Under the pieces are notes generated by a model. That model had not been told where the DNA came from and searched no databases. It saw only the letters and a program-made list of their open reading frames with translations. A DNA stretch of 64,000 nt, taken from assembly GCF_030060925.1 (NCBI RefSeq), contig NZ_CP045455.1:186001-250000 (forward strand), read 5' to 3'. This document shows, one piece after another, positions 35,931 through 47,247 of the stretch (position 1 is its first letter; each line of letters starts with the position of its first letter). A program made the translations under genes and the position numbers. The DNA is from Spiroplasma sp. SV19 (GTDB taxonomy: Bacteria; Bacillota_I; Bacilli_A; Mycoplasmatales; Mycoplasmataceae).

Positions 35931-36626
35931 ATGTTTAAGTGATTTAAAAGAAAGAAAAAGCAGGACATAATTGTTAATTTAGAAACAGCTAGTAGTTTTG
36001 ATGATGATATTGAAGCAGCAAGTGGAATTGATTTCCGAGAAAGTGTTGTTACTACAACATCAACACCAGTAAGAAAAGATAATTTAGAACCTAGTGGTAA
36101 ACAAAATGTTGATCAAAAAAATGTTACAAATATTCATAATCTTGTTCAAAACGCACGTAGTCAAATAAATAAATATAAAGAAGAAAACAATGTTAATGAA
36201 CATGAAAATTTATTAGAACGATTAGAACAATTAAAAAATCTTCGTGACAGTTCACAATCAAAGCCAAATGAATTTCAACAAATGTTAAATCAAATTAAAG
36301 AACGTAATTTTAATGACCGGATGGCTTATATTATGGATCGCATTAAAATTTCACACCGAGATGATGACAAGTTGGAATTAGAACAAAATGGTGAGCCAAA
36401 AGAGAAAAAAGGTTCAAAACAAGCAAAAAAAGAGAACATTGCAATTATTGGTAATAAAAAAGAAATTACTAAAATTAAACAAAAATTATCACAAGAAGAT
36501 TATTCTGTTGCAAAACAAAATAGCGATTTTACAATTACTTTATCAGTGGAACAATTTCAACATATTGTTCGTGACACTGTTGAAGATGTTTTGGTTGATT
36601 TAGGAATTAAAAGTAAAGATGAATAA
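35931..36626 (+). CDS. Soluble charged protein, function unknown
   Basis: 231 residues. Basic N-terminus MFKWFKRKKKQD, a Ser/Thr-rich stretch, then helix-forming charged sequence (about residues 65-140) likely to be a coiled coil, a Lys-rich linker, and a small C-terminal domain (FTITLSVEQFQHIVRDTVEDVLVDLGI). The MFKWFKRKK start resembles FtsY-like amphipathic membrane-contact leaders but no GTPase follows. No family recognised. 63 bases before nadD. Confidence 0.7.
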
Positions 36627-36689
36627 TTATTCTTTCTTTTTCATTTAGGGTGAAGTTAATAGAAAAGAAGTGATAAGGAGGAAATAATT

Positions 36690-37787
36690 ATGAAAATAGC
36701 ATTATTTGGTGGTAGTTTTGATCCATTTCATACTGACCATTTGGCAATGATTAAACTAGTTAAAACTAAAACAGATATTGATGAAGTGTGAATTATTCCA
36801 ACAAATCAAAATCCTTTTAAAACACGAAAATTATCGCCTGTTAACGATCGATTAGCAATGATTAAATTAGCAGTTAGTAATCTTGCATATGTTAAAATAA
36901 ATTTAATTGAATTGGAGAATGCAGAACCTAGCACAACATATAATACTGTTTTAAAATTACAACAGCAATTTCCAACATATCAGTTTTATTTTATGATTGG
37001 TTCTGATCAATTGCAAACATTAGGAAAATGAAATAATATTGCTGAATTAATAAAAATGCAAACATTTATTATTTTTCAACGAAATGAACAAATCAAGCAA
37101 ACTATTTTGCAACAATATCAAGCCATTTTGATTCCTTTTACTAATAATTTACATTTATCTTCAACAATGTTACGAGAAGGAGAAAATATTGCTCTACAAT
37201 TACCAACCATTACAAATTATATTAATAATAACTTATTATATTTACCAGAACGTTTAGAAAAAAATATGGATTCTGAGCGTTATCAACATTGTCTAAATGT
37301 TGGGAAAAAAGCACAGGAATTAGCATTACGATATGGTTTAGATGCGCACAAAGCGTTAATTGCGGGAACTTATCATGATATTACAAAACAATGACCAAAA
37401 GAAAAACAAGCAGCATATTTAACAAAATATTTACCAAGTTTTTTAACTGAACCAGTTCCAACTTGACATTCATATACAGGATATTGTTACTTAAAATATG
37501 ATCTTCTTTTTACAGATAATGAAATTTTATCCGCAATAAAATGACATACTGTTGGTCATCCACAAATGACGCTATTTGAAATGATAGTTTTTATTGCAGA
37601 TAAAATTAGTGCAGAACGAAATTATCCTGGTGTTGAAGGTTATCGTGCCTTAGCAGAACAAGATTTGACAAAAGCATTTCAAGCATTATTGACAATGCAA
37701 TTTGACCGGGCTGTAATGCAAACTGGTCTTGCGCATTTAGGAAAAAACCTTAAATTAACTTATCAAGAATGAAAGCGAGGAAAATAA
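36690..37787 (+). CDS. nadD: NadD-YqeK fusion: nicotinate-nucleotide adenylyltransferase with HD domain
   Basis: 365 residues. Residues 1-190 form a NadD nucleotidyltransferase: GGSFDPFHTDHL (GxFDPxHxGH family motif), WIIPTNQNPFK, GSDQL and the C-terminal SSTMLREG (ISSTxIR motif). It makes deaminated NAD from NaMN and ATP. The rest is an HD-type phosphohydrolase like YqeK: RYQHCLNVGKKA, AGTYHDITKQ, WHT, and ADKIS. Some YqeK proteins are Ap4A hydrolases. Fusions of the two are known in mollicutes. AAGGAGG precedes the ATG. Confidence 0.92.
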
Positions 37788-37791
37788 TACG

Positions 37792-38463
37792 ATGAATTTA
37801 GTTATTAGTGCGATGGAAGCTGAATTATCTGCAACAATAGCAGCCTTACAACCAACGGAAGTTATTAAATATAATCATATTAAATTGTATCAAAAGGGAA
37901 CATGATTATTTGCAATTAGTAAAATTGGATTAGTAAATGCGGCCATGAGTTTAGCAACTCTAATTAATGACTATGCTATTAAAACAATTTATAATGTTGG
38001 TACTGTGGGAAGCTTAAAAAAAACAATGCCATTATTAAGTGTTTTGCTTATTTCTGAAGCATATTATACTTTTGCTGACACGCGAGCATTTGGATATACA
38101 GTTGGTCAAATTCCTGGCGAACTAAGTAGTTATCATAGCGATAAAGCATTATTAGCATTAGCTAAAACAAAAATTTTAGACAGTCAACAAGCTGTTTTAG
38201 GAAGCAGCGATATTTTTATTGATAAAGCAGAATATTTTGACCATATTAAAACAAAGTTTAACAATAAAATTGATGTAGTTGATATGGAAGGTACTGCCTT
38301 TTTTCAAGTTGCAGCAAAGCATCAGTTACCAATGATTAGCATTAAAATTGTTAGTGATTATTTAGAGTTAAATGGCGATAGTGCTGATAGTCAATTTGAA
38401 AAAAATTTACCCAAAGCTAGTTTGCTGATTTATGATGTAATTATGAAATTTTTAACAGATTAA
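37792..38463 (+). CDS. mtnN: 5'-methylthioadenosine/S-adenosylhomocysteine nucleosidase
   Basis: 223 residues. Cleaves adenine from MTA and SAH, removing methyltransferase by-products. AMEAELSA at the N-terminus with Glu, NVGTVGSL, ADTRAFGY, SSDIFID, VDMEGTAFFQVA and SIKIVSD with the catalytic Asp are typical. It starts 4 bases after the nadD stop, so the two are co-transcribed. Confidence 0.93.
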
Positions 38464-38500
38464 AAAAATTGTAAATTATTTAATAATTTACAATTTTTTT
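38462..38500. terminator. Bidirectional terminator between mtnN and plsY
   Basis: Perfect 19-bp stem (38462-38480 with 38482-38500) with A7/T7 on the outer sides; it overlaps the stop codons of both convergent genes by a base or two. Confidence 0.85.
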
Positions 38501-39302
38501 AATTATGCTTTTTAACTGAATTATGTTTAGAATTAGTGGCAATATTTCCGGCTGCCAAATCAGATTTACCTTTAAAATCATATGGTTTTTCAGTTCCTTT
38601 AAATAAACGAACAATATTTTGATGATGTTTAAAAATTAAGAAAAGAGAACTTAAAGTAATAACAATATTAATTAATGCTAAACTATCATAATAATTATTG
38701 TAATTAACATAATGTAAGTAATTCATTCAAACAACATGTGAATTTTGGAGTAAATCACCATTGAAATTAATACTATTAATTCCGCTTAGTTGAGGAATTC
38801 AACATAAAGCACCAGTAAATAAAGCAGCTAAAATGGAAGAAACCGAAACACGTTTTCAAATAAAGATTGTACTTCATCAGACGACAGTTGCAATTAAAAA
38901 ATAGTAGGGATTAGTCATTCATAATAAACCCAGAAAAGAGGAAACTGTTTTTCCACCTTTAAACTTATAATAAATGGGATAAGAATGACCAATTAGCACA
39001 AAAAAGGCTGGAATGTAATAACTAGTTGAGCCAAAATTAACCCCGTTAATATTAATACAACTAATTCCAAAGGCAATAAACATTGTTACTGTAACTTTTA
39101 ACATATCTAAAAACATAATTCCAAAACCTCATTTTTTGCCTAAAACACGACTAGTATTTGTCGCACCAGCATTTTTGGAATGATATTCGCGAACATCAAC
39201 TTTATAAAGGGTTTTACTAATAAAAATTGATCAACTAAAAGATCCAATAAAGTATCCAATAATTGCCGCAATTACGGTTCCTACATATCCATATAACGTC
39301 AT
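38499..39302 (-). CDS. plsY: Glycerol-3-phosphate acyltransferase PlsY
   Basis: 267 residues. Transfers acyl from acyl-phosphate to glycerol-3-phosphate, the first step of phospholipid synthesis in the membrane. Conserved parts: GYFIGSFSWSIFISK (family GSIPxGxxxxK), DVREYHSKNAGATNTSRVLGKKWG (motif SGNxGATNxxR), GHSYPIYYKFKGGKTVSSFLG (motif GHxxPxxxxFKGGKxVAT). Four to five extra helices and a basic tail of about 40 residues (KGTEKPYDFKGKSDL) extend it beyond the usual ~200 residues. Divergent from parE. Confidence 0.93.
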
Positions 39303-39427
39303 TTTGTCACCTCTCTTTTACTATTATATAGTATATTAGAAATAATTTGGTAAATAATTGTAAATAAAACTATTATAATATATGATAGTTATAGTGAAAA
39401 ATTAGAATTAAAAGGAATGATTAAAAT

Positions 39428-41368
39428 ATGAGTACAGAAAATAAAACTTTAAAATATGATGAATCATCAATTCAAATTCTAGAAGGATTAGATGCCGTTC
39501 GTAAACGTCCCGGGATGTATATTGGGTCAACTGATGTCCGTGGATTACATCATTTAGTATGAGAAATTGTTGATAACTCAATTGATGAAGCATTAGCTGG
39601 GTATTGTAATGAAATTAATATTACTATTCACAAAAATAATGCCATTACAGTGCATGATAATGGCCGTGGAGTGCCAACAGGGAAACATGCTTCGGGAAAA
39701 TCCACTCCAGAAATCATTTTTTCCGTGTTACATGCTGGTGGAAAATTTGGTGGTGATGGATATAAAACGTCAGGTGGATTACATGGAGTTGGTTCTTCAG
39801 TTGTTAATGCCTTATCATCAATTTTTGATGTTAAAATTTATCGTGATAAAGCAATTTGACATATTAAATTTGTTAATGGTGGACAAGTAAAACAACCATT
39901 AACAAAACTTGGACCAACAAATGAAACAGGAACAACTGTTACTTTTTTACCTGATGCAAAGATTTTTAAAGTAATTGATTTTTCATTTTCAACTATTTCA
40001 GAACGAATCCGTGAATCAGCGTTTTTAAATAGTGGTGTCAAAATTACTTTAACTGATGATCGCGCAGGTAAAACAGTAGAATATCTATTTAATAATGGAT
40101 TAGAAGAATTTATTAGTTATATGAATGAGGGCAAAAAAAGCATTACTCCAATTGTAATGATGAAGGGTCTTGAAAAGGAAATTGAAGTGGAAGTTGCTTT
40201 ACAATATTCTACTGAATTTAATGAAAATTTACTTAGTTTTGCTAATAATGTTAAAACAAGTGAAGGAGGAAGTCATGTTGTTGGTTTTCGGAGTGGTTTA
40301 ACAAAAGTTATTAATGATTATGCCCGCAAAGAAGGTTTACTAAAAGAAAAAGATAAAAATTTAGATTCAACTGATACACGAGAAGGTTTAACGGCAATTA
40401 TTTCAGTAAAAGTCCCCGAAAGTTTAATTCAATATGAGGGGCAAACAAAAGGAAAATTAGGAACTTATGATGCTCGCACAGCAGTAGAAATAATTGTGAC
40501 AAAACAATTTGGATTTTGATTAACAGAAAATAAAACAAGTGCTTACGCTATTATTGAAAAAGCACTTTTGGCACGAAATGTTCGTGAAGAAGCCCGTAAA
40601 GCCCGTGAAGCAGCTCGCAATAATAAAAAGCGTGGGAATAGCGATCGACTATTAACTGGGAAATTAACTCCAGCGCAAAACCGAAATAAATTAAGTAATG
40701 AAATCTTTTTAGTCGAAGGGGATTCAGCGGGCGGAAGTGCTAAATTAGGGCGTGATCGTCGTTTTCAAGCAATTTTACCATTACGAGGAAAAGTAATTAA
40801 TGCTGAAAAAGCAAAGCTACAAGACTTAATGAATAATGAAGAAATTAATGTCATGATTAATGCTATTGGTGCTGGGGTCGGCAATGCCTTTGATATTGAT
40901 GATGCTAATTATGGAAAAGTTATTATCATGACTGATGCTGATACGGATGGTGCTCATATTCAAACATTATTATTAACATTCTTCTATCGTTATATGCGTC
41001 CATTGATTGAAAATCATCGCGTTTATATTGCCTTACCACCACTATTTAAAATTTTAAATACGAAGAATAAAAAAATAGATTATGCGTGAGATGAAAATGA
41101 ATTGAAAACAAAATTAAGTACCTTAAAAGATAAGTTTGAATTACAACGTTACAAAGGATTAGGGGAAATGAATGCTGAACAATTATGAGAAACAACAATG
41201 GATCCTGAAACACGGCAATTAATTCTAGTAACAATTGATGATGCTCTTATGGCAGAAAAACGAATTGTAACTTTAATGGGTGATGATGCGAGAAAACGAA
41301 AAGACTGAATTGATGAAAATGTTAAGTTTACATTAGAAGATGATTTTCAGCCAATTGTTAATCAATAG
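39428..41368 (+). CDS. parE: DNA topoisomerase IV subunit B
   Basis: 646 residues, normal length. GHKL ATPase with [55 protein letters not shown] domain with EGDSAGGSA and [10 protein letters not shown]; end [18 protein letters not shown]. With ParC it decatenates chromosomes after replication. The assignment to ParE, not GyrB, rests on the parC-like gene downstream and the absence of the typical GyrB insert, and is likely but not certain. Confidence 0.93.
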
Positions 41369-41376
41369 GAGTTATT

Positions 41377-42291
41377 ATGTTACTACCAGCAATTAAAGAA
41401 TTAATTACTGATTTGAATCAAACTAATGTAAAACTTAGTCAATATCAAAATTTTCAGTTATGAATTATTAACCTTAAGGAAAAAATAAATATGATAACAT
41501 TAGAATTATTAACATTAAATGATAGTGAAGATAGTGATTATCAAATTGTTAATGCAATTGACATTCCATTACACGATCAAGACACTTTAACTTGGTGTTA
41601 TGAAAGTTTAGCTTTAACAAAGCAGCAAACAAAAGCAAAGGAAGTTTTTTGAGCACAGGTTATTAAAGAAGATAAGAAACTTTACCAGTTAGAACCAAGT
41701 AGTAACATATATTTATTAACAAAACCAGGAGTTAATTTTTTTAATGATAATATAATCAAAGAAGAATTAAATTATTATAATTATAATGTTTTAACAATTT
41801 TAATGTCGTTTAGAAAAATTAATGATTTTATTAATTTAGAACCAATAAAAGATTATAACCAAATAAACTTTATTGAAGAAATTAAGAAAGATTTAACAGC
41901 AATGAAGATCACAATTTATAAATTGATGCTAATTGAAGGTTGCCTTACTTATCAATACGAAGTTAATTGATCAGAAAGAAAAGGCAATTATGTAATTAAA
42001 ACAAATTCTACGATTTATAATCAAATTGACTTTACAATTTCAGATAATGAAAAAATGTTAGCACAATTATTACACTTAATTAAGTTAGCTAATATGGTTA
42101 ATGAGCGAACATTAGAATATTTCCGCACATTATTATTGCTAACACACGACCGACAATTATTTGTTTATCATAAACAAACAGATTGTTGAATCCTAACAAC
42201 ACTAGGACAAAAATTATTTTATCAAATTAATTATCCAAAATTTGTAATTAATCGAAAAATGATGAACTTTAATTTAGAGAAAGGAATCTAA
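41377..42291 (+). CDS. Unknown protein between parE and parC
   Basis: 304 residues under code 4, with seven TGA tryptophans, hence easily missed. ATG 41377 follows TAGGAG, which overlaps the parE stop; its stop lies 2 bases before the parC ATG. It therefore is translated within the topoisomerase IV operon. Rich in Leu, Ile, Asn and Lys, predicted to be helical and soluble; no motif recognised. A role linked to topoisomerase IV or chromosome handling is suggested only by position. Confidence 0.75.
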
Positions 42292-42293
42292 AA

Positions 42294-45200
42294 ATGAGCA
42301 ATAGCGAAAAGACAAATGAATTAATTTATACTTTAAATGATATTATGGCTGAACGGTTTGGCCGTTATGCCAAATATATTATTCAAGATCGTGCTTTACC
42401 AGATGTTCGCGATGGTTTAAAACCAGTTCAACGACGCATTTTATTTGCGATGAATGAATTACGGTTAACTTTTAATAGTAGTTATAAAAAATCAGCTCGT
42501 ATTGTTGGAGAAGTAATCGGGAAATATCACCCCCATGGTGATACGTCTGTTTATGATGCGATGGTGCGATTATCACAAAATTGAAAAGTACGTTATCCGT
42601 TAATTGACATGCATGGTAATAATGGTTCAATTGATGGTGATCCTGCCGCAGCAATGCGTTATACTGAAACTCGATTAAGTGAAATTTCATCATTTTTACT
42701 ACAAGACCTTGATAAAAAAACAGTTGCTTTTGCTCCTAATTTTGATGATTCTGAACAAGAACCAGTTGTCTTACCTGCTTTATTTCCAAATTTATTAGTT
42801 AATGGTTCTACTGGAATTGCTGCTGGGTATGCGACAAATATTCCACCACATAATTTACATGAAATCATTGATGCAACAATTCATTTTATTAAAAAACCAA
42901 AAAGTAAAATCACTGAATTAATAAAATATATTAAAGGACCAGATTTTCCAACCGGTGGTATTATTCAAGGAAAAAATGGGATTTTAGAAGCCTATCAAAC
43001 TGGAAAAGGAAAAATTATTATTCGAAGTAAAATTAAACATGAGAATAATGCCTTAGTTATTAGTGAAATTCCATATGAAGTTGTTAAACAAGATTTAGTT
43101 AAAAAAATTGATGATATTAAATACAATGAACCAGGGTTAAATATTAAAGAAGTTCGTGATGAAACTGATCGTGAAGGATTACGCATTGTTGTGGAACTAG
43201 GAAAACAAGCTAATGTTGAAGTTATTCGTAAATTTTTATTGAAAAATACTAATCTACAAGTTTCATATAATTTTAATATTGTTGGAATTGCCAAAAAGCA
43301 GCCATTACAATTAGGATTGAAAGAAATCTTAACTTACTATGTTGAACATCAACAAGAAGTTGTTACTAATCGTTCACAATTTGAATTAGCCCGTGCGGAA
43401 AAACGGTTGGAAATTGTGGCCGGATTAATTAAAACAATTAGTATTTTAGATGAAGTTATTGCTACAATTCGCCATTCAAAAGACCGTACTGATGCAATCA
43501 ATAATTTAGTTGCTAAATTTGCCTTTAGTAAAGTGCAAGCAGAAGCGATTGTCCAACTACGTTTGTACCGTTTAACTTCAACAGATATTTTGCAATTAGA
43601 AGCAGAACAAAAAGAATTAATTGCCACAATTGCTAATTTAAAAGCAATTTTAAGTGATATTAATAAATTAAACCATGTTATTATTCAACAATTAGAATTA
43701 ATTCGAAAAAGATTTCATAGCCCCCGTCGTAGTATTATTGAAGATGAAATTGAAACAATTGAAATTGAAAAGACAGAAACAATTATTGAAAAAGATTTAA
43801 ATATTTGAATTTCTCGTGATGGTTATTTAAAAGCATTAGAAAATAACCAACTTGTTAAATTATCAACAGAAGAATTTAAACGTAAACCAGGTGATTTATG
43901 AATTGCTGATTTTCAAGCTAATAGTTTAGATAAAATTTTATTAATTACTTCAAAAGGAAATTATGTAATTATTCCTGTTTATAAAATTAAATCAGTTCGG
44001 ATTAAAGACATTGGAGAGCATGTTAATACTATCTCAGAATTACCTGGCGAAGAAAAAATTATTAGTGCCTTTTTACTAAATGACTTTAATAAGCCAGAAC
44101 AATATATTATGTTAGCAACCAAAAATGGAATGATCAAGAAAACAGCTGTAAAAGATTTTGAAGCAACGCGAATTAGTAGAGCTATTAAAGCAATTAATTT
44201 AAAAGGTGATGATGAAGTTGTTGCTAGTCAATTAGTTGATAAACATTCATATCTGGTTGTGACTACAGCAAATGGTTTTATTGTTAAATATAAGGCAAAA
44301 GAAATTCCAACGTTAGGATTACGAACAGCTGGTGTTAAGTCAATTAATTTACGAGATGATATTGTTGTTGGTGCTGGCTATTGTAAAGAAGATAATCTTG
44401 TTTTAATTACAAATCTTAATGCAGGTAAAAAAATTACGGTAAAAGAATTACCATTATCAACCCGACCAGTTAAAGGGACAAGAATGTTTAAAGTCAATAA
44501 AAAGACAACTGAACTGGTAAAATGGATTTTTCTGGCAAAACCGAATGATACTTTACATATGTTAAACCAACAAGATGAAATCATATTATTTAATACAGAT
44601 AAATTAATGGTTCACAAGTTAGAACGAACAACTGATCCATTAGGTTTTGAAAATATTGTTGATATTGTGATTCCACAATATTATAATTTAAAAATAATCC
44701 ATTCTAAAAAAATGGGGGATCATCATAGTGAAAAACCAACCAAAAGTCATCATTTTCACCATGAACATAAAAAGCAACAACATAATGTTAAAACAGTTGA
44801 TAACATAGGGAATAAAGCAGTTAATTCAGCAGTTAATAAATCAGCGCCTGCTCAAAAAAGTAAAGAAAAAAGTAAAACTCTTAATGATAGTAATAGCGAT
44901 GATGAAAGTCACCTCGTAGTTGAAACAAATCTCGTTTTAGCACCAGTCACTGTAGCAAAAGAACTAGTTCTTGAAGAAATAGGATCTTCTGAAGCTAAAA
45001 ATGATTCAATAATAAATGATATTCAAGAGAAACAAACAGACCCAGTTTCTAAATTAGAAAATAACAAACCAATGCAAAAGAAGAAAGCTACTAAGCAAAA
45101 CCCAACAAAGAAAAAACCAATGCAAAAAAAGCCAGAAGTAAAACAAACAGCAAAAGAACCGTCTAAGGTTATTAACCAAATAGAACCAATTCTTGCTGAA

Positions 45201-45431
45201 GAACAATCATCATCTTTTCTGTTAAAAACTTTTGGCAAAGTTAAAACAACAGTTGATATTTTACTTGAGAAAAAAGAGTTAGCTAAAGCACAAATGACAT
45301 TGCAAAAACAGCAGAAAGAAGAACAAAACAGTCAAGCAAAAGAAGACAAGTTAGTTCAAAATGAGACTCAACAAATAAAACCAAATCTTGGTAAGGTAAT
45401 TACAACTGTTGAAACTTTAATTAAGATGTAA
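42294..45431 (+). CDS. parC: DNA topoisomerase IV subunit A with long C-terminal tail
   Basis: 1045 residues, about 200 longer than usual. N-terminal breakage-reunion domain with the QRDR stretch [15 protein letters not shown] and the catalytic Tyr in AMRYTETRL (Tyr123). The C-terminal beta-pinwheel runs to ~residue 802. From there ~240 residues are low complexity: His-rich [13 protein letters not shown], acidic parts, Lys-rich repeats (KPMQKKK and KPMQKKP), and two related stretches ([16 protein letters not shown] and [14 protein letters not shown]). The second is cut at the stop, which lies at the edge of a palindromic repeat element; a tail-like remnant resumes at 54967, so the gene was probably longer before the insertion. 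Confidence 0.92.
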
Positions 45432-45456
45432 ATTGTAAATCCAAGTGCAACAAATC
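45430..45456 (-). repeat. Left part of interrupted palindromic repeat element
   Basis: AAATTGTAAATCC followed by AAGTGCAACAAATC. This equals, in reverse orientation, the right half of the complete element at 57513-57584. The other part lies at 54917-54969, on the far side of the provirus. AAATC occurs at both junctions. Confidence 0.75.
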
Positions 45457-45556
45457 TATTAACTTAATAATATCATAAACAATTTAAAAAACAAAAAATT
45501 TTACTCCCTCGCAGCCTTCGGTTTTGGTAAACCAAATTTCGAAAGGGGGCAAAATT

Positions 45557-45628
45557 ATGACAAAAAAAATAATCAAAACACTTCGCATTGCAATGATTAT
45601 TATCAATATTATATTACTTTTCTTATAA
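45557..45628 (+). CDS. 23-residue membrane peptide
   Basis: MTKKIIKTLR then a short hydrophobic helix IAMIIINIILLFL. GAAAGGGGG lies 7 bases before the ATG, which is a strong ribosome binding site, and a terminator follows at 45645. Upstream there is a small palindrome (TTTGG-TAAA-CCAAA, 45523-45536). Size and site argue for a real small phage peptide, but nothing proves translation. Confidence 0.45.
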   Translation: MTKKIIKTLRIAMIIINIILLFL

Positions 45629-45644
45629 ATGTCAATTGTTTAAC

Positions 45645-45672
45645 GAGAGAACTACGTTCTCTCTATTTTTTT
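45645..45672 (+). terminator. Terminator inside provirus left end
   Basis: GAGAGAAC (45645-45652), 3-base loop, GTTCTCTC (45656-45663), then TATTTTTTT. Good stem and T tail. Confidence 0.75.
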
Positions 45673-45750
45673 GTCAAATTTTACCTAGTCCCTTTCAAAA
45701 TTTTACCAAAACCTACGCACTGCTCGTTTCATCATTAAACTTTCTAATCT

Positions 45751-46722
45751 TTAGTTAAAAAATTGAAGAAATACAGTTTTTGCAGAATTTCAATTAAGAC
45801 ATGGCCGTGGTTTCTCGTTTATTATGTTAACTATTTCATCATAATATTGCTGTGAATAAGTATCTAAGTCAATTCCCTTAGGAAATCAATGTCTTAAATC
45901 ACGATTAATACGTTCAACAATAGCTTTTTGTGTTGGTGTTCCTGAATTACAAAAGTAAAGATTAGAATTAGTTATTTTTTCTATTTCTTTTCACTCACTA
46001 AATTCTTTACCTTGATCAGTTATTATTCCTTTAATACATTTTTTCAATAATCGATTTTTGAAAATATCTTTTAAGGTTTTAACAACTTCACTAGCTGTTT
46101 GTTCTTTTAATTTTTTACAAATCGTAAATTTAGTAACTTCTTCTGTTAACGTTAAACAAGCTGATTTATGATCTGCTCCAACTATACAATCCATTTGAAA
46201 TCAACCAAATTCATTTTTACTATGCTTAGCTTCTACAATAGTTTTATAATTAGATAATTTTCCACGATTATCTAATGCTTTTTTTATTTTTCTTCGTTTA
46301 CCGTGAAAATATAAATGTTTCTTGTTCAAATTAAACAATCCTAAATAAATATATTTATATAAAGTTTTAAAACAAATCGGAAACTTAATTCCAAATTTAT
46401 GTTTATATTCATAACAAATAATTTCTGGTGATCAACGAAATTTATTATACTTTTCATCTAACCAAATTAATTGTTCATACGAAAATTTAATATGTTTAAC
46501 TGACTTTTTACGGTTTTTAAGATACTTTTTGTGAGCTTTAATAGGATTATATTCTTCATTATAAAACCGATTAATTTCACGTAAAATAGTACTTCGATGT
46601 TTATCCATTGCCTTTGCTATTTTAGCCAAATTTGGTTTACCATTTTTCTTTTGAAACAATCTTGATACTAATAATTGACTTAATATAACACGCTCATCAA
46701 CACTGAAATGTTTATAACTCAT
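45751..46722 (-). CDS. IS30-family transposase
   Basis: 323 residues. N-terminal helix-turn-helix (NLAKIAKAMDKHRSTILREI) followed by a DDE integrase core: D178 (FQMDCIV), D236 (IITDQGKEF) and E270 (QKAIVERINRDLRHWFPKG), spacing D-57-D-33-E, as expected for IS30. It would catalyse integration or movement of the phage DNA, as proposed for SpV1. It is divergent from the lipoprotein at 46789. No flanking IS30 terminal repeats were found tightly around the gene alone, so it appears to be a phage gene, not a separate insertion sequence. Confidence 0.92.
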
Positions 46723-46743
46723 TATTTAATACCTTTCTAAAAT

Positions 46744-46755
46744 TTTTGTTATAAT
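46744..46755 (+). promoter_or_regulatory. Promoter of the chimeric lipoprotein
   Basis: TTTTGTTATAAT with TATAAT at 46750-46755, the same 12 bases as before the chromosomal lipoprotein gene at 9832. The transcript would start about 25-30 bases before ATG 46789. Confidence 0.5.
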
Positions 46756-46788
46756 GATTATATATTTAACAAAGAAAGGAACAAATAT

Positions 46789-47223
46789 ATGAAAAAAATA
46801 TTAAGTATTTTAGGAGCAATAAGTTTAACAACCATTACTACTTCAAATTTAATATCATGTTCACAAAATAACACAAATAATAATGATAATAATATACCAA
46901 AACCACCTTATAATCCAGAATTACCACCAGAAAATAGCAGTTGAAAATTAATTCTACCATCTGAATTTATTAATGAATTTCAAAAGCCAAATAATAAATG
47001 ATATATTGGAATTTTTCCAAAAATGTGATCACTAGGGCAACCAGTAAAACCATATAAAGTTTTTAAAGCTAATAATAATGGTAAAGATATTAATGTTTAT
47101 GGTCGTTTTGGTGATGGTATTTATACTTCAAATGATATTATTTATCGTTGAGATAATAATAATGAGCCTATTAAACCTGATATTAATTCTGATACAGGAC
47201 AAATTACCAATTGAAAAGGATAA
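46789..47223 (+). CDS. Chimeric lipoprotein carrying a copy of a phage surface-protein segment
   Basis: 144 residues. Leader MKKILSILGAISLTT ... LISC is a lipoprotein signal very like that of the product at 9832, followed by an Asn/Pro-rich spacer. From SEF (~residue 58) to DTGQ (~138) the sequence is the same, apart from one substitution seen, as a segment of the large phage protein encoded on the opposite strand at 47246-49445. The DNA copies are 46958-47201 (plus) and 48657-48900 (minus). The product should show this phage segment on the outside of the cell. Six codons of different sequence follow before the stop. It ends at a shared terminator. Confidence 0.85.
46958..47201 (+). repeat. 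Inverted duplication, copy in lipoprotein gene
   Basis: 244 bases that are nearly the same as the reverse complement of 48657-48900; I see two base differences (an A/G in the Phe-Ile/Val-Asn part and an A/G in the SLGQP part). The near identity points to recent copying or gene conversion. Confidence 0.9.
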
Positions 47224-47247
47224 AAAGGAACTTTATAGTTCCTTTTT
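47222..47247. terminator. Bidirectional terminator
   Basis: AAAAAGGAACT (47222-47232), TTAT loop, AGTTCCTTTTT (47237-47247). Lies between the lipoprotein stop and the stop of the convergent phage gene, overlapping both. Confidence 0.85.

Noticed and set aside
45751-46722. Transposase gene as a separate insertion sequence
   Set aside because: No terminal inverted repeats or target duplication tightly around the gene; IS30-type transposases are known as SpV1 phage genes, and it lies within the provirus boundaries.
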